A DNA stretch of 64,000 bases from Haloferax larsenii JCM 13917 (lineage in GTDB: Archaea; Halobacteriota; Halobacteria; Halobacteriales; Haloferacaceae). Positions within the stretch are counted from its first letter, which is position 1; each line of letters starts with the position of its first letter. Below are positions 9,473 through 19,435 of the stretch, one piece after another. Where the stretch lies: contig NZ_AOLI01000019.1 in the NCBI RefSeq assembly GCF_000336955.1, forward strand, positions 274,806 to 338,805. The letters run 5' to 3'. The notes below the pieces were generated by a model. The model was not told the DNA's origin and searched no databases. It saw nothing but the letters and a program-made list of their open reading frames with translations. The translations under genes and the position numbers were made by a program.

Positions 9473-9479
9473 CTATAAC
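9473..9479 (-). promoter_or_regulatory. TATA box of the amino-acid ABC operon
   Basis: The minus-strand sequence GTTATAG is 26-32 bases upstream of the ATG at 9447. Confidence 0.55.
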
Positions 9480-9670
9480 ACTTCTTCGGTCCGTCTCCCG
9501 ATTCACGTTTGTTTTGGTGAAATTTGCCAGAAAAACGGTAGAATGAATAAGAAATCAGCATATCATAGGAAATCTAACAATCTAAGTTAAGAATGTTGGT
9601 CAATGATACAACATAGCAAGGATATTTCGATTCGCAAAACTATACTCGTCGTGAAAATCAGGGCGGGAAG

Positions 9671-10504
9671 CTAGTCTGCGTCGTTGGTGACAGCGGCCCG
9701 AGGTGCGGGGAGGCCACCACGGACAACGGAGAACGCAGCTACGACGAGGACGAGCGCGACGACCGTTCCACCGAGGTGCGCGAGTTGGAGCGTCGGCCCG
9801 TACACCTGCCGACCGACGATGAGGAGCGCGACGACAATCACGCTCGCGGGCGCGACAAGTAGCCGTAGTTTGCCGTATGCATCCTTCTGCGCGCCGTGCG
9901 CTGCAGAGGCCCAGAGGGTTGCACAGATGAGTGCGGCGTAGGTGGCGAGGCCGACGACGTAGTAGGTTGCCTGCGTCGTCGGGCCGAAGGCGACGAAGCT
10001 GTGCGGTGTGAGGACGAGCATGATCGGCATCCCGAGGAGTGCCAGTCGGACTGCGTCAGCGGTGCGTCCGATACCGCGGTCGGCGAGCCCCCACGCAGCG
10101 GCGGCGACGACGGCAGTGAAGATGGACGTCGCGACGACGTAGTGGGCGGTCAGGATGACCCACTCGTACTCGGTGACGGTGAGCGCGCCGAGGACGATTT
10201 GGAACGGGAGGATGACCGTCGCGACGACGAGCGCGTAGCGAACGCGGGCGGCGACGCCCTCGCGCCACGCTTTCACCGTCGTGCCGAGGATGACGAAGCC
10301 GGTGAGCATCGCGACGAGGCGGTGGAACCACTCGATGAAGCTGCCCCAGTTGGCCGGAAAGAGACCGAGAAAGCCGTCACAGAACGGCCAGCGGCCGGCA
10401 CAGGTGAGTCCAGCGCCCGACGCGGCGGTGTAGACGCCGAGGACCATCAGAACGCCGGTCATCACGGCACCACCGGCGAGGAGGCGACGAAGCCGAGGTG
10501 TCAT
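9671..10504 (-). CDS. ctaA: Haem A synthase (COX15/CtaA)
   Basis: A 277-aa protein of about eight TM helices. It has the CtaA features: an extracytoplasmic loop with GLTCAGRWPFCDG (Cys pair about 34-41), EWFHRLVAM (haem-ligand His in helix 2, about 60), LTAHYVVA (about 118) and LQLAHLGG near the C-terminus (about 243). The enzyme oxidises the C8 methyl of haem O to give haem A for aa3-type oxidases. It stands alone here with its own promoter, divergent from the M24 gene. Confidence 0.9.
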   Translation of the reverse strand: MTPRLRRLLAGGAVMTGVLMVLGVYTAASGAGLTCAGRWPFCDGFLGLFPANWGSFIEWFHRLVAMLTGFVILGTTVKAWREGVAARVRYALVVATVILPFQIVLGALTVTEYEWVILTAHYVVATSIFTAVVAAAAWGLADRGIGRTADAVRLALLGMPIMLVLTPHSFVAFGPTTQATYYVVGLATYAALICATLWASAAHGAQKDAYGKLRLLVAPASVIVVALLIVGRQVYGPTLQLAHLGGTVVALVLVVAAFSVVRGGLPAPRAAVTNDAD

Positions 10505-10526
10505 ACGCGGGGGTCAGGCCCGCGTA

Positions 10527-10535
10527 AACTTATAT
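10527..10535 (-). promoter_or_regulatory. TATA box of ctaA
   Basis: The minus-strand sequence ATATAAGTT is 23-31 bases before the ATG at 10504. It is one of the clearest TATA elements in the window. Confidence 0.6.
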
Positions 10536-10639
10536 CTCGCAGGTATGGTCGTCGAAGACCGCGTCTCCTGTAAGTCGTCTCGGTCCGACACCGACCACGA
10601 GCCGTCCCATTCAAGTCGATTCGGTTGGACGCCCGAGAT

Positions 10640-11746
10640 ATGAACGAGCGACTCGCATCACGGGCCGAGCGTCTCGACGCGTACCTCGCCGAGCAGGACG
10701 CCGAGGCGGTCTGGTTCGCCCGCCCGAACTCCTTTGCGTGGCTCCTCGGTGGCGACAACGTCGTCGACCGCGACTCCGATATTGGGGTCGCGGCCGCCGG
10801 ATACGACGGCGACGAGTTCCACGTCGTGACCGACAACATCGAAGCGACTCGGTTACTTCACGAAGAAGTTCCCCACGAAGACGTGCAAATCCATCAGTAC
10901 CAATGGTACGAGGGTTCTCTCGCGTCCGCCGTCGCGACTGTGTCGCCGACGCCCGCAGCGGCTGACTTCGACGTCCCAGGCTTCAGTGAGGTCGATGCCG
11001 GAACCCTTCGACAGCCACTCAGCGAAGACGATATCGAGTCCTACCGCGCCCTCAGCCGCGACGTGGCCGACGCCGTCGAGCGCGTCTGTCGCGAACTCCA
11101 TCCCGACGACACCGAACACGAAGTCGCGTCCGGCCTGCGTGTGACGCTCCACGCGATGGGTATCGAGACGCCAGTGGCCCTCGTGGGTGGCGCGCGCCGG
11201 GCGCAGAAATACCGGCACTACACGCCGACTAAAGAGCGACTCGGCGACTACGCGTTGGTGTCGGTGACGGCCCAGCGAGACGGGCTTTACGCGAGTTGCA
11301 CGAGAACTGTCGCATTCGACGCCCCCGAGTGGCTCGAAGAACGCCACGAGAAGACGACGCGCGTCGAAGTGAACGCGCTCGGGGCGACACAGCGCGTCGC
11401 CGCCGAGGGAGGGACCGCTGCCGACGTGTTCGATACCATCCGCGACACCTACGACGAGGTCGGCGCGCCCGACGAGTGGCTGAACCACCATCAGGGCGGC
11501 GCTGCCGGGTTCGCCGGACGTGAGTGGTTCGCGCGCCCCGACGCCGACGACGAGGTTCGCGTCCCGATGGGCTACGCGTACAACCCGACTATCGAGGGCG
11601 CAAAGAGCGAAGACACGGTGCTCGTCACCGAGGACGACGCCGAAGTGCTGACGACGACCGATTCGTGGCCGACTCGAACCGTCACCGACGAGACTGGCAC
11701 CTTCGAACTCGAACGCCACGAAATTCTTCACATCGATTCGGAGTAA
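10640..11746 (+). CDS. M24 (pita-bread) family protein, metal site degenerate
   Basis: 368 aa. The N-terminal creatinase-like domain (about 1-125) and pita-bread domain (about 125-368) match the Xaa-Pro peptidase layout. Active M24 enzymes have two metal-binding Asp residues in a DxGa...DxTRT pattern. Here the segment reads [17 protein letters not shown], with Ser/Thr where the Asp ligands should be. The His region ([10 protein letters not shown]) and a Glu ([11 protein letters not shown]) remain. Metal-dependent peptidase activity is therefore doubtful, and a binding role is equally likely. The ATG at 10640 is chosen over the in-frame TTG at 10625. Confidence 0.75.
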   Translation: MNERLASRAERLDAYLAEQDAEAVWFARPNSFAWLLGGDNVVDRDSDIGVAAAGYDGDEFHVVTDNIEATRLLHEEVPHEDVQIHQYQWYEGSLASAVATVSPTPAAADFDVPGFSEVDAGTLRQPLSEDDIESYRALSRDVADAVERVCRELHPDDTEHEVASGLRVTLHAMGIETPVALVGGARRAQKYRHYTPTKERLGDYALVSVTAQRDGLYASCTRTVAFDAPEWLEERHEKTTRVEVNALGATQRVAAEGGTAADVFDTIRDTYDEVGAPDEWLNHHQGGAAGFAGREWFARPDADDEVRVPMGYAYNPTIEGAKSEDTVLVTEDDAEVLTTTDSWPTRTVTDETGTFELERHEILHIDSE

Positions 11747-11877
11747 TTTTTGTTCGCGCCCGGCGTCGAAGCGTCGCGTTCATCGAACTTCCGTCTGGCG
11801 ACGATTCGACAGCCGTCGAACTCAATATTCGACGCCCTTGGATAGTTTTTTGCCTCCGGACTGAGGACCACTGAGTC

Positions 11878-14133
11878 ATGGGACTGGACGACGACTCACG
11901 GGAATACCACCGACGGGACCCGCCCGGAAAGATAGAGATTGCGACGACAAAACCGACGAACACGCAGCGTGACCTCTCGCTCGCGTACTCGCCGGGTGTC
12001 GCGGCACCGTGTCGCGATATCGACGAAGACGAAGACGCCGCATACGAGTACACCGCGAAGGGGAACCTCGTGGGCGTCGTCTCCAACGGGACGGCCGTCC
12101 TCGGCCTCGGTGACATCGGCGCGTCGGCGTCCAAGCCCGTCATGGAGGGCAAAGGCGTCCTGTTCAAACGCTTCGCCGACATCGACGTGTTCGACGTCGA
12201 ACTCGACATCACCGACGTCGACGACTTCGTCGCGGCGACGAAGGCCATGGAACCGACGTTCGGCGGCATCAACCTCGAAGACATCAAAGCGCCGGAGTGC
12301 TTCGAAATCGAGCAACAACTCCGCGAGTCGATGGACATCCCGGTCTTCCACGACGACCAGCACGGGACGGCCATCATCTCCGGTGCGGCGCTGTTGAACG
12401 CTGCGGACGTCGTCGACAAGGAACTCGACGAACTCGATATCGTCTTCTCCGGTGCCGGTGCGTCGGCTCTCGCCACTGCTCGGTTCTACGTCTCTCTCGG
12501 CGCGAAGAAAGAGAACATCACGATGTGCGACTCCTCGGGTATCATCACGGAGGCGCGCGTCGAGGCGGGCGACGTCAACAAGTACAAAGCCGAGTTCGCT
12601 CAGCCAGTCGAAGAAGGCGACCTCGCGGACGCGATGCGGGGCGCAGACGTGTTCGCCGGTCTCTCGGTCGGCGGCATCGTCTCGCAGGAGATGGTTCGGT
12701 CGATGGCGAACGACCCCATCATCTTCGCGATGGCGAATCCGGACCCCGAAATCACCTACGAGGACGCCAAGAACGCCCGCGACGACATGGTCATCATGGC
12801 GACGGGGCGCTCCGACTATCCGAATCAGGTGAACAACGTCCTCGGATTCCCCTTCATCTTCCGCGGCGCGCTCGACGTGCGCGCCACCGAAATCAACGAG
12901 GAGATGAAGCGCGCGGCCGCCGAAGCGCTCGCCGAACTCGCTCGGCAGGACGTTCCCGACGCGGTCGTTAAGGCCTACGGCGACCACCCGCTTCAGTTCG
13001 GTCCCGACTACCTCATCCCGAAGCCACTCGACCCGCGCGTCCTGTTCGAAGTCGCGCCCGCGGTGGCACAGGCGGCGGTGAACTCCGGCGCGGCCCGCAA
13101 GCGCCTCGACCTCAACGAGTACCGCGAGCGCCTCGAAGCCCGCCTCGGGAAGTCCCGCGAGATGATGCGCGTCGTCCTCAACAAGGCGAAGTCCGACCCC
13201 AAGCGCGTCGCTCTCGCCGAGGGGACCAACGAGAAAATCATCCGCGCGGCCTACCAGATGCAGGAGGAAGGCATCGCACAGCCCATCCTCATCGGGAACA
13301 CCAAGCGAATTCTTCGGAAGGCGGAGGAACTCGGCCTCGACTTCGACCCCACAATCGCCAACCCACGTGACGGCGAGTGGGACCACTACGCCGACCGCCT
13401 CTACGAACTTCGCAAGCGCAAGGGACTCACGAAGTCCGAGGCGAGCGAACTCGTCCGCCGCGACTCCAACTACTTCGCCAGCGTGATGGTCGAGACGGGC
13501 GACGCCGACGCGATGCTGACGGGCCTCACCCACCACTACCCCGGTGGCCTTCGCCCGCCGCTGCAGGTTGTCGGCACGGCCGAAGACGCCGACTACGCGG
13601 CCGGTGTCTACATGATGACGTTCAAGAACCGCGTCGTCTTCTGCGCCGACGCGACGGTCAACCTCGACCCCGACGAGGAAGTTCTCGCGGAGATTACGAA
13701 GCACACGGCGGAACTCGCCCGGCGGTTCAACGTCGAACCCCGAGCAGCCCTGCTGTCGTACTCGAACTTCGGCAGTGTCGACAACGAAGGCACGGCCAAG
13801 CCACGGCACGCCGCCCAGATGCTGCAGGACGACCCGGACGTGGACTTCCCGGTCGACGGTGAGATGCAGGCCGACACGGCGCTCGTCGAGGACATCCTCA
13901 CGGGCACCTACGAGTTCGCAGACCTCGACGAACCCGCGAACCTGCTCATCTTCCCGAACCTCGAAGCAGGGAACATCGGCTACAAACTCCTCCAGCGCCT
14001 CGGTGGCGCGGAGGCTATCGGCCCGATGCTCGTCGGTATGGGCAAGCCCGTGCACGTCCTTCAGCGCGGCGACGAAGTGAAGGACATCGTCAATCTGGCT
14101 GCGACCGCTGTGGTCGACGCACAGAACGAGTAG
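11878..14133 (+). CDS. maeB: NADP-type malic enzyme with C-terminal phosphotransacetylase-like domain
   Basis: 751 aa. Residues about 1-410 form the malic enzyme: [12 protein letters not shown], the metal/substrate region [10 protein letters not shown], the NAD(P) site [11 protein letters not shown], and MANPDPEI. Residues about 425-750 form a phosphate acetyltransferase-like domain ([20 protein letters not shown] ... NLIFPN-type end), generally regulatory in MaeB proteins. The enzyme decarboxylates malate to pyruvate with reduction of NAD(P). The gene stands alone. A hairpin terminator follows immediately, and its last eight codons are repeated 109 bases downstream. Confidence 0.95.
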   Translation: MGLDDDSREYHRRDPPGKIEIATTKPTNTQRDLSLAYSPGVAAPCRDIDEDEDAAYEYTAKGNLVGVVSNGTAVLGLGDIGASASKPVMEGKGVLFKRFADIDVFDVELDITDVDDFVAATKAMEPTFGGINLEDIKAPECFEIEQQLRESMDIPVFHDDQHGTAIISGAALLNAADVVDKELDELDIVFSGAGASALATARFYVSLGAKKENITMCDSSGIITEARVEAGDVNKYKAEFAQPVEEGDLADAMRGADVFAGLSVGGIVSQEMVRSMANDPIIFAMANPDPEITYEDAKNARDDMVIMATGRSDYPNQVNNVLGFPFIFRGALDVRATEINEEMKRAAAEALAELARQDVPDAVVKAYGDHPLQFGPDYLIPKPLDPRVLFEVAPAVAQAAVNSGAARKRLDLNEYRERLEARLGKSREMMRVVLNKAKSDPKRVALAEGTNEKIIRAAYQMQEEGIAQPILIGNTKRILRKAEELGLDFDPTIANPRDGEWDHYADRLYELRKRKGLTKSEASELVRRDSNYFASVMVETGDADAMLTGLTHHYPGGLRPPLQVVGTAEDADYAAGVYMMTFKNRVVFCADATVNLDPDEEVLAEITKHTAELARRFNVEPRAALLSYSNFGSVDNEGTAKPRHAAQMLQDDPDVDFPVDGEMQADTALVEDILTGTYEFADLDEPANLLIFPNLEAGNIGYKLLQRLGGAEAIGPMLVGMGKPVHVLQRGDEVKDIVNLAATAVVDAQNE

Positions 14134-14256
14134 TCGCCCCCGAGCGGAGCGAGGGGGATTTTTGGTCCAGATTTTTCAAGGAGTGGTCGCCGGAGGCGAC
14201 CCGACGCAGAAAAAGGTGGTTGTCGACGCACAGAACGAGTAGTCGCCCCCGAGCGG
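14113..14256 (+). repeat. 35-bp direct duplication of the maeB 3' end
   Basis: Bases 14113-14147 (end of maeB, its TAG and the first terminator arm) recur exactly at 14222-14256. The second copy again encodes VVDAQNE-stop but lacks the G-rich terminator arm. The copies are 109 bases apart. Confidence 0.9.
14137..14163 (+). terminator. Hairpin terminator of maeB
   Basis: CCCCC (14137-14141) can pair with GGGGG (14153-14157) around an AG-rich loop, followed by ATTTTT. It starts four bases after the TAG. Confidence 0.6.
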
Positions 14257-14275
14257 CGTACCCGTTTTCTAACTT

Positions 14276-14962
14276 CTATCGAAAATCGACCCACGCGACA
14301 GCGACGCCGACGCCAGCGAGCGGCGGGGCCGCATAGAGCGCGAACGTCGTCGGGTCCGGCGGCGAGAAGAACGCGGCGAAGGCGACGATGAAAAGCAGCG
14401 CCACGCCACTGGTTCGACCACCGAGTCGGGACCAGAGTGCATTCGCCCGGACTAACCCGACCAAAAGCGGCGGAGTGGCCGCACCGACTCCGACAGCGAC
14501 GGGAAAGAAGAGTTCGAGTTCGAGCACCGCTTGTCGGGCCGAGAGCGTGAGCCGGTCCGCTCCGGCGAGGATATCGAGGAGCGTCGGCGTGGTGAGCCAC
14601 GCGAGTCCGGTACTGACGACGAACAAGACCGCGGCGGCGACGAAATGGGGCACAGCAGTTCGAAGGGAGACGCTGGAGTCGCGGCCGGTCAGCGAGACGA
14701 GGTGTGCGCCGCCCACGAAGACGCCCACGAGGGCGGCCAGTTCTCCGCGGACGAGGAGGTCCGAAGACGTGCCCAGTACCTGGCGTCCGAGTTCTACAGT
14801 TGGCGAGAGGTATCCCGGGTCGGACACGAGCGCGAAGACGACTGCCGATGCGACGAGGCTACTGACGGCGACGTTCAGTGCTCGACATCTGAGCGTCGCG
14901 GCAAGCGGGGACAACCCGCGGCCGCGCGGGTCGAACGACTCACCGGTTTCCGTCGCGTCCAT
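14276..14962 (-). CDS. Divergent TatC-like six-helix membrane protein
   Basis: 228 aa with about six hydrophobic segments. The C-terminal part resembles TatC, the Tat translocase core: a charged stretch before ELELFFPVAVGVGAATPPLL (about 148-167), then VALLFIVAFAAFFSPPDPTT (about 190-209) with the F-x-PPD motif typical of TatC helix 5, then a final helix. The N-terminal half is much less TatC-like, and the usual N-terminal HLxELRxR motif is not evident. A translocase or an accessory TatC paralogue are both possible; function is not proven. It ends just downstream of the maeB duplication and is divergent from the TauE gene. Confidence 0.5.
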   Translation of the reverse strand: MDATETGESFDPRGRGLSPLAATLRCRALNVAVSSLVASAVVFALVSDPGYLSPTVELGRQVLGTSSDLLVRGELAALVGVFVGGAHLVSLTGRDSSVSLRTAVPHFVAAAVLFVVSTGLAWLTTPTLLDILAGADRLTLSARQAVLELELFFPVAVGVGAATPPLLVGLVRANALWSRLGGRTSGVALLFIVAFAAFFSPPDPTTFALYAAPPLAGVGVAVAWVDFR

Positions 14963-15117
14963 GAGCGCCCGTCGTCATACTTCGTTGTCAACTTTGTGCC
15001 GAGGGCTTGCTGCCTGTTGCTTCTCTGCGGCCTCCCGTTCGCGGCGGGAGTATCGCCCCTGTACAGCGGGCGCACTCGGGACGCAGATTCATACCCGTCT
15101 CTTCCGAGAGTCGTCCT

Positions 15118-15894
15118 ATGGAGGTCACACTGACCACCGCAGCGCTCGTCTTCGGCATCGTCGCGTTCGGTGGCTTCGTCACCGGTGTCAACGGATTCGG
15201 ATTCGCCGTCGTCGGCACGGCACTGCTCGCAGCGACGATTGGCCCGCAACTGGCGGTCGTCGTGATGATTCTCCCGATACTCGCCGGTAACGTCTCGCTC
15301 GTGCGCGAACTCGACCGGTCGAGCCTGCGGTCGTGTGTGCGCCGCTTTTGGCCATACGTCGCTGCGGCGGCGGTCGGAACCGTCGTCGGGATGGTGCTCC
15401 TGTCGGCGATTCCGACCGGACCGCTGACTCTCGCGCTCGGCGTGTTCGTCCTCGTCTACGTCGCTATCTCGCAACCGTGGATGTCGATTCCGGGTGAGGG
15501 CCGGTTCCGAGCGGTCTGCTTCACTGAGGGGCCAGGCATGAAAGCGGCGCTCGGTCTCGTCTCGGGGGTCGTCTTCGGCGCGAGCAACGTGGGCGTACAG
15601 GTCGTCGCGTACCTTCAGAGCCTCCGACTCGACCGCTCGACGTTCGTCGGCGTCGTCGCGCTGATATTCCTCGGTATCTCGACGGTTCGCGTGGCGTTGG
15701 CGGCGTGGCTCGGGTTGTTCGGCGGGACCGACCTGTTGGCACTGTCTGCGGTCGCTTCACTGCCAGGATTGGTCGGAGTGGAGGCGGGAAAATGGGTGCG
15801 ACCGAAGATTCCGCAGTCGTCCCAGCAGGCCGCGACGATGGGCCTGCTCGCGCTCATCGGACTCCGGTTGACGACTCGTGGGATTGGGCTCTGA
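15118..15894 (+). CDS. TauE/SafE-family anion permease
   Basis: 258 aa, almost wholly hydrophobic, with about eight helices. The family signature appears as GGFVTGVNGFGFAVVG (about 19-34) and again in the second half as ASGVVFGASNVGVQV-type sequence. Members export sulfite, sulfoacetate or other organosulfur anions, or act as uncharacterised permeases. No sulfur-metabolism gene is adjacent, so the substrate is unknown. ATG 15118 is preferred to upstream starts because it precedes the first TM helix directly. Confidence 0.8.
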   Translation: MEVTLTTAALVFGIVAFGGFVTGVNGFGFAVVGTALLAATIGPQLAVVVMILPILAGNVSLVRELDRSSLRSCVRRFWPYVAAAAVGTVVGMVLLSAIPTGPLTLALGVFVLVYVAISQPWMSIPGEGRFRAVCFTEGPGMKAALGLVSGVVFGASNVGVQVVAYLQSLRLDRSTFVGVVALIFLGISTVRVALAAWLGLFGGTDLLALSAVASLPGLVGVEAGKWVRPKIPQSSQQAATMGLLALIGLRLTTRGIGL

Positions 15895-16001
15895 GAGCGA
15901 GGGTGGGCCCTCAGTACGTCCCGCGAGCGCGAGACTGACCCATAGCGGGAGTGCGGGTGAGGGTCACCCGCACCGGGAGTCGAGGGGCGTTCGTTCGGGA
16001 C

Positions 16002-16634
16002 TTAGTCGCCTGCCTGCCCTTCGAATCGGGAGGGAGGGAGATAGCTCGCATCCTGCTCCGATTCGAAGCCGAGGGGGTCCGGGAGGACACACCGGTCCGG
16101 TTGCTCGTTGACGTGTTTGTACTCGTTCGGTGAGTTTGCCAACGGATGGGCCGGGTTCTCTCTCCCGTCGATACTCGCCGCGCGAACCTCTTCGAAGCCC
16201 GCGATGCGGGCTCGAATCCCGCGCCAGTGGTATTCGCTTCCGGCGGGGACGCTGATTGGTTTCGGCGGTTTCCAGTCGGGGTGGTCCGACGCGAGTACGG
16301 CGTTGTTCACGTTTGCAGCCAGGTCGTCGAGGTCGACGAGGACGCCAACGCGGGCCCCGGGCGGCGCTCTATGGGCGAGCACGTCGAGTCCGAGGTGAAG
16401 TGCGCGATACTCCGAGACGTTGTTGTCCGGAGCCACGTCGGGAAGCGAGAGTCGGGTCACTCGTTCGCCATCGCGGGTTTCGATTACCACACCGAGTCCA
16501 CCGGAGTTCGGGCGGTACGACCCGTCCGTCGCGACGTAGAAGTGACGCCGATGCGTCCACGGCGGGTGCGCGATGTGAGGCGTGGGCGACTCGTCGAACA
16601 AGTCCCTGAGTGTGGGACGGCCGGTCACGGCCAT
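16002..16634 (-). CDS. RNase H-like protein with altered fourth carboxylate
   Basis: 210 aa. The type-1 RNase H core is visible from about residue 31: YVATDGSYRPNSGGLG (Asp37), NNVSEYRAL (Glu75) and VLVDLDDLAANVN (Asp101). The family's fourth acidic residue should lie in the last helix (NxxADxLA), but here the segment reads NPAHPLANS, with His in its place. RNase HI hydrolyses RNA in RNA-DNA hybrids. The change could lower activity or redirect it to binding. About 50 extra hydrophilic residues follow the domain. The N-terminal ~30 residues are Pro/His-rich. Confidence 0.72.
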   Translation of the reverse strand: MAVTGRPTLRDLFDESPTPHIAHPPWTHRRHFYVATDGSYRPNSGGLGVVIETRDGERVTRLSLPDVAPDNNVSEYRALHLGLDVLAHRAPPGARVGVLVDLDDLAANVNNAVLASDHPDWKPPKPISVPAGSEYHWRGIRARIAGFEEVRAASIDGRENPAHPLANSPNEYKHVNEQPDRCVLPDPLGFESEQDASYLPPSRFEGQAGD

Positions 16635-16754
16635 ACCGAATCTTCTGCTATGGAGGATAATAAGCGTACCCCGGGTTTGTGTCGGTCTAACTCTATGTTA
16701 TAACGTGGCAATATATAGAGCAGCTGTACTGGATGGGGCCAAAACAGGCAATGG

Positions 16755-16760
16755 TTATAA
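16755..16760 (+). promoter_or_regulatory. TATA box of the oligopeptide ABC operon
   Basis: TTATAA is 26-31 bases upstream of the ATG at 16786. It decides this start over the long in-frame upstream extension. Confidence 0.6.
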
Positions 16761-16785
16761 GAACGACGGCGTCATTTTTCCTTCG

Positions 16786-18417
16786 ATGACTGATAACAAC
16801 CCACACATTGGCAGACGCAAATACCTCACACTGGCTGGTGGCGCGGCAGCTTCTGCCGCAATCGCTGGGTGCGCCGGCGGTGGCGGCGAAGAAACGACGA
16901 CCACCACGGAAGACGACGGGGAGACGACAACCACGGAAGGCGGCGACGAGACGACCGCCACGCCGCAGGAGTCGTTCGACGTGACGATTACGCAGGGCCA
17001 GATGCCGTCGGGTCTCGACCCGCACGACCACCGTGAGACGCCGACGACTATCGTCATGCTACACGCCTACGAGGGCGTGCTCACCCGTGATGCGGCCGGT
17101 GCGATGCAAGAAGCGCTCGCGACGAACTACGAGCGCATCGATGGCGAGAACGCGGTCCGGTTCGACCTCCGGGAGGGCGTTACGTTCCACAACGGCGACG
17201 AACTCACGCCCGAGGACGTCGCGTACAGTATCAACCGCGTCGTCGACGAGGAAGTCGGCTTCGCGAGCCCGCAGAGTGACCAGCTCGCTGGCGTCACCGG
17301 CGCGGAGGCTATCGAGGGCGAGATGGCCGTCAAAGTGAACAACGACGGGCTGAACCCCATCGTGTTCTCCGAGTTCGCGACCTATCTCGACGTGATGCAG
17401 CAGTCGTGGGTCGAAGAGCGCAGTAAGGCCGAAGTCAGCCAGCAGATGAACGGGACTGGACCGTTCCAACTCAGTTCGTACACCGAAGACGAGGAAGTCG
17501 TCCTCACGGCGTACGAAGACTACTGGCAGGACCCCGCTGCCGTCGACACGCTCACCTTCCGCGCCGCCTCGGAAGCGAGTACCCGCGTCAATCAGCTTCT
17601 CCAGGGCGAGACGGACGTTATCGTCAACGTCCCGCCGCAGGAAGTCTCGCGTGTCAACAACTCCGAGAACGCTCGGGTTGCCGCCGCACCGTCGACACGC
17701 ATTATCTACAACGCGATGCGCTTCGACGTGGAACCGTTCACGTCGGTCGAATTCCGGCAGGCGATGAACTACGCAATCGACCTCGAAAGCATCGTCCAGA
17801 ACGTCCTCGGCGGCTTTGGTGCGCAGACGAGTCAGCCGACGCTCCCCGAGTTCGTCGGCCACAACGCCGACCTCGACCCGTACCCCTACGACCCCGACCA
17901 AGCCGAACAACTGGTCGAAGACTCCGGGTTCGCCGGTGCCGAAATCGAGCTTCACACGCCGGTCGGCCGCTACCTGAAGGACCTCGAGATCGCGCAGGCG
18001 GTCGCGGGCTACATCGACGAACTGCCGAACGTCACAGCCACGGTTCGCCAGCGCGACTTCGGGTCGCTCGTCGACGAACTCCTCGCCGGGTCCATCGAGG
18101 CGCGACCGCCCTGGTTCCTCATCGGTTGGGGTGAAGCGACGTTCGACGGCGGTCTCGTGATGAAGGCGCTGCTCGCCTCGGACGGGACGCTCACCACGTG
18201 GCAAAACGAGGAGTTCGACGCACTCCTCGAAGAAGCCGGGACACAGACCGGAGACGCCCGCGACGCCACGCTTCAGGAGGCCAACGCGATGGCGCACGAA
18301 CAGTGCCCGTGGATATTCCTGAACCAGCAGTTCAGCGTCTACGGCGTCAACGACGCCATCGCCTGGGAAGCCCGCTCCGACGAGCGCATCGACGCCTACG
18401 CGATGAGCCTGAAGTAG
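16786..18417 (+). CDS. dppA: Oligopeptide/dipeptide ABC transporter substrate-binding lipoprotein
   Basis: 543 aa, SBP family 5. The start has a twin-arginine-like NPHIGRRKYLTLAGG and a lipobox IAGC followed by GGGG and a Thr-rich linker (about 38-60), so it is a Tat-exported lipid-anchored protein. The body shows family traits: LDPHDHRETPT, VRFDLREGVTFHNGDELTPEDV, NGTGPFQL and FRQAMNYAID. It captures peptides or a similar solute (nickel or sugar binders share this fold) for the permeases encoded directly downstream. The dpp symbols here denote family only. Confidence 0.9.
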   Translation: MTDNNPHIGRRKYLTLAGGAAASAAIAGCAGGGGEETTTTTEDDGETTTTEGGDETTATPQESFDVTITQGQMPSGLDPHDHRETPTTIVMLHAYEGVLTRDAAGAMQEALATNYERIDGENAVRFDLREGVTFHNGDELTPEDVAYSINRVVDEEVGFASPQSDQLAGVTGAEAIEGEMAVKVNNDGLNPIVFSEFATYLDVMQQSWVEERSKAEVSQQMNGTGPFQLSSYTEDEEVVLTAYEDYWQDPAAVDTLTFRAASEASTRVNQLLQGETDVIVNVPPQEVSRVNNSENARVAAAPSTRIIYNAMRFDVEPFTSVEFRQAMNYAIDLESIVQNVLGGFGAQTSQPTLPEFVGHNADLDPYPYDPDQAEQLVEDSGFAGAEIELHTPVGRYLKDLEIAQAVAGYIDELPNVTATVRQRDFGSLVDELLAGSIEARPPWFLIGWGEATFDGGLVMKALLASDGTLTTWQNEEFDALLEEAGTQTGDARDATLQEANAMAHEQCPWIFLNQQFSVYGVNDAIAWEARSDERIDAYAMSLK

Positions 18418-18420
18418 TCA

Positions 18421-19419
18421 ATGTCGCTGTCGAGGTTCCTCGTCAAGCGCTCGCTGCAAGGGCTGTTCGTCATCTGGGGGGTCATCACCGTGGTCTTCGG
18501 ACTGCGGTTTATCTCCCCCGGCGACCCGGCGAACGTCCTGTTACCGCCGGACGTCGACCCGGAGGTCAGAGCGGAGGTCATCGCCGAACTCGGGTTGAAC
18601 GAACCCCTCTACGTCCAGTACTGGGACTTCATCTCGGGCATCCCACTCGGCGACCTCGGCTTCTCGCTCGTGACGCGAACCCCCGTCGCAGCGCGTGTAC
18701 TGGCAAAGCTGCCAGCTACGCTCGAACTCGCCATCGCGGCGACCATCGTCGCAATCGTCATCGCCATCCCGCTCGGTGTCATCTCGGCGACGCGCCGACA
18801 CCAGCCCGCCGATTACGGGGCGACGGTGTTCTCGCTTGTCGGCATCAGCACGCCGAACTTCTGGTTGGGCGTGATGCTCATCATCGTCCTCGCGGTGCAG
18901 TTCGACCTGTTCCCGACGAGTCAGCGACCTATCGGTGTCGACGGGATTGTGCTGCTCTTCGTGAGCGGGAGTCTCGGCGAGGCCGTCGATGGGCTGACGA
19001 CGTGGCTGTGGCACATCACGTTGCCCGCAATCACGCTCGGGACGTACTTCACGGCGCTCATCACGCGACTCACCCGCAGTGGGATGCTCGACCAACTCGG
19101 GCAAACCTACGTCCGGGCGTCGCGCGCGAAGGGGCTTCCCGAGACGCTCGTGCGGTACAAACACGCACTTCGGAACACACTCATCCCGGTCATCACCGTC
19201 ATCGGCCTCCAACTCGGCACCCTCATCGGCGGGGCCGTCATCACGGAGGCCGTCTTCGCGTGGCCGGGATTGGGGACGTTGATTATCAACAGCATCAACG
19301 CGCGCGATTGGCCGGTCCTTCAGGGCTCGCTCATCGTCGTCGCTGTCGGCTTCGTCCTCGTGAACATCCTCGTTGACGCGCTCTACGCGTACGTCAACCC
19401 ACAGGTGGCATACGATTGA
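18421..19419 (+). CDS. dppB: Peptide ABC transporter permease (DppB type)
   Basis: 332 aa, six-helix binding-protein-dependent permease. It starts SRFLVKRSLQGLFVIWGV, typical of the DppB N-terminus, and has the periplasmic loop FISPGDPAN. The EAA loop near RASRAKGLPETLVRYKHALRN contacts the ATPase subunits. It begins three bases after the dppA stop, so co-transcription is near certain. It pairs with DppC. Confidence 0.93.
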   Translation: MSLSRFLVKRSLQGLFVIWGVITVVFGLRFISPGDPANVLLPPDVDPEVRAEVIAELGLNEPLYVQYWDFISGIPLGDLGFSLVTRTPVAARVLAKLPATLELAIAATIVAIVIAIPLGVISATRRHQPADYGATVFSLVGISTPNFWLGVMLIIVLAVQFDLFPTSQRPIGVDGIVLLFVSGSLGEAVDGLTTWLWHITLPAITLGTYFTALITRLTRSGMLDQLGQTYVRASRAKGLPETLVRYKHALRNTLIPVITVIGLQLGTLIGGAVITEAVFAWPGLGTLIINSINARDWPVLQGSLIVVAVGFVLVNILVDALYAYVNPQVAYD

Positions 19420-19435
19420 ACCACGTCGTCTATCG

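Noticed and set aside
11896..14055. 719-codon minus-strand open frame
   Set aside because: It is the complement of maeB. Its composition is Val/Asp/Arg-rich without any motif, as expected for an antisense frame of GC-rich DNA.
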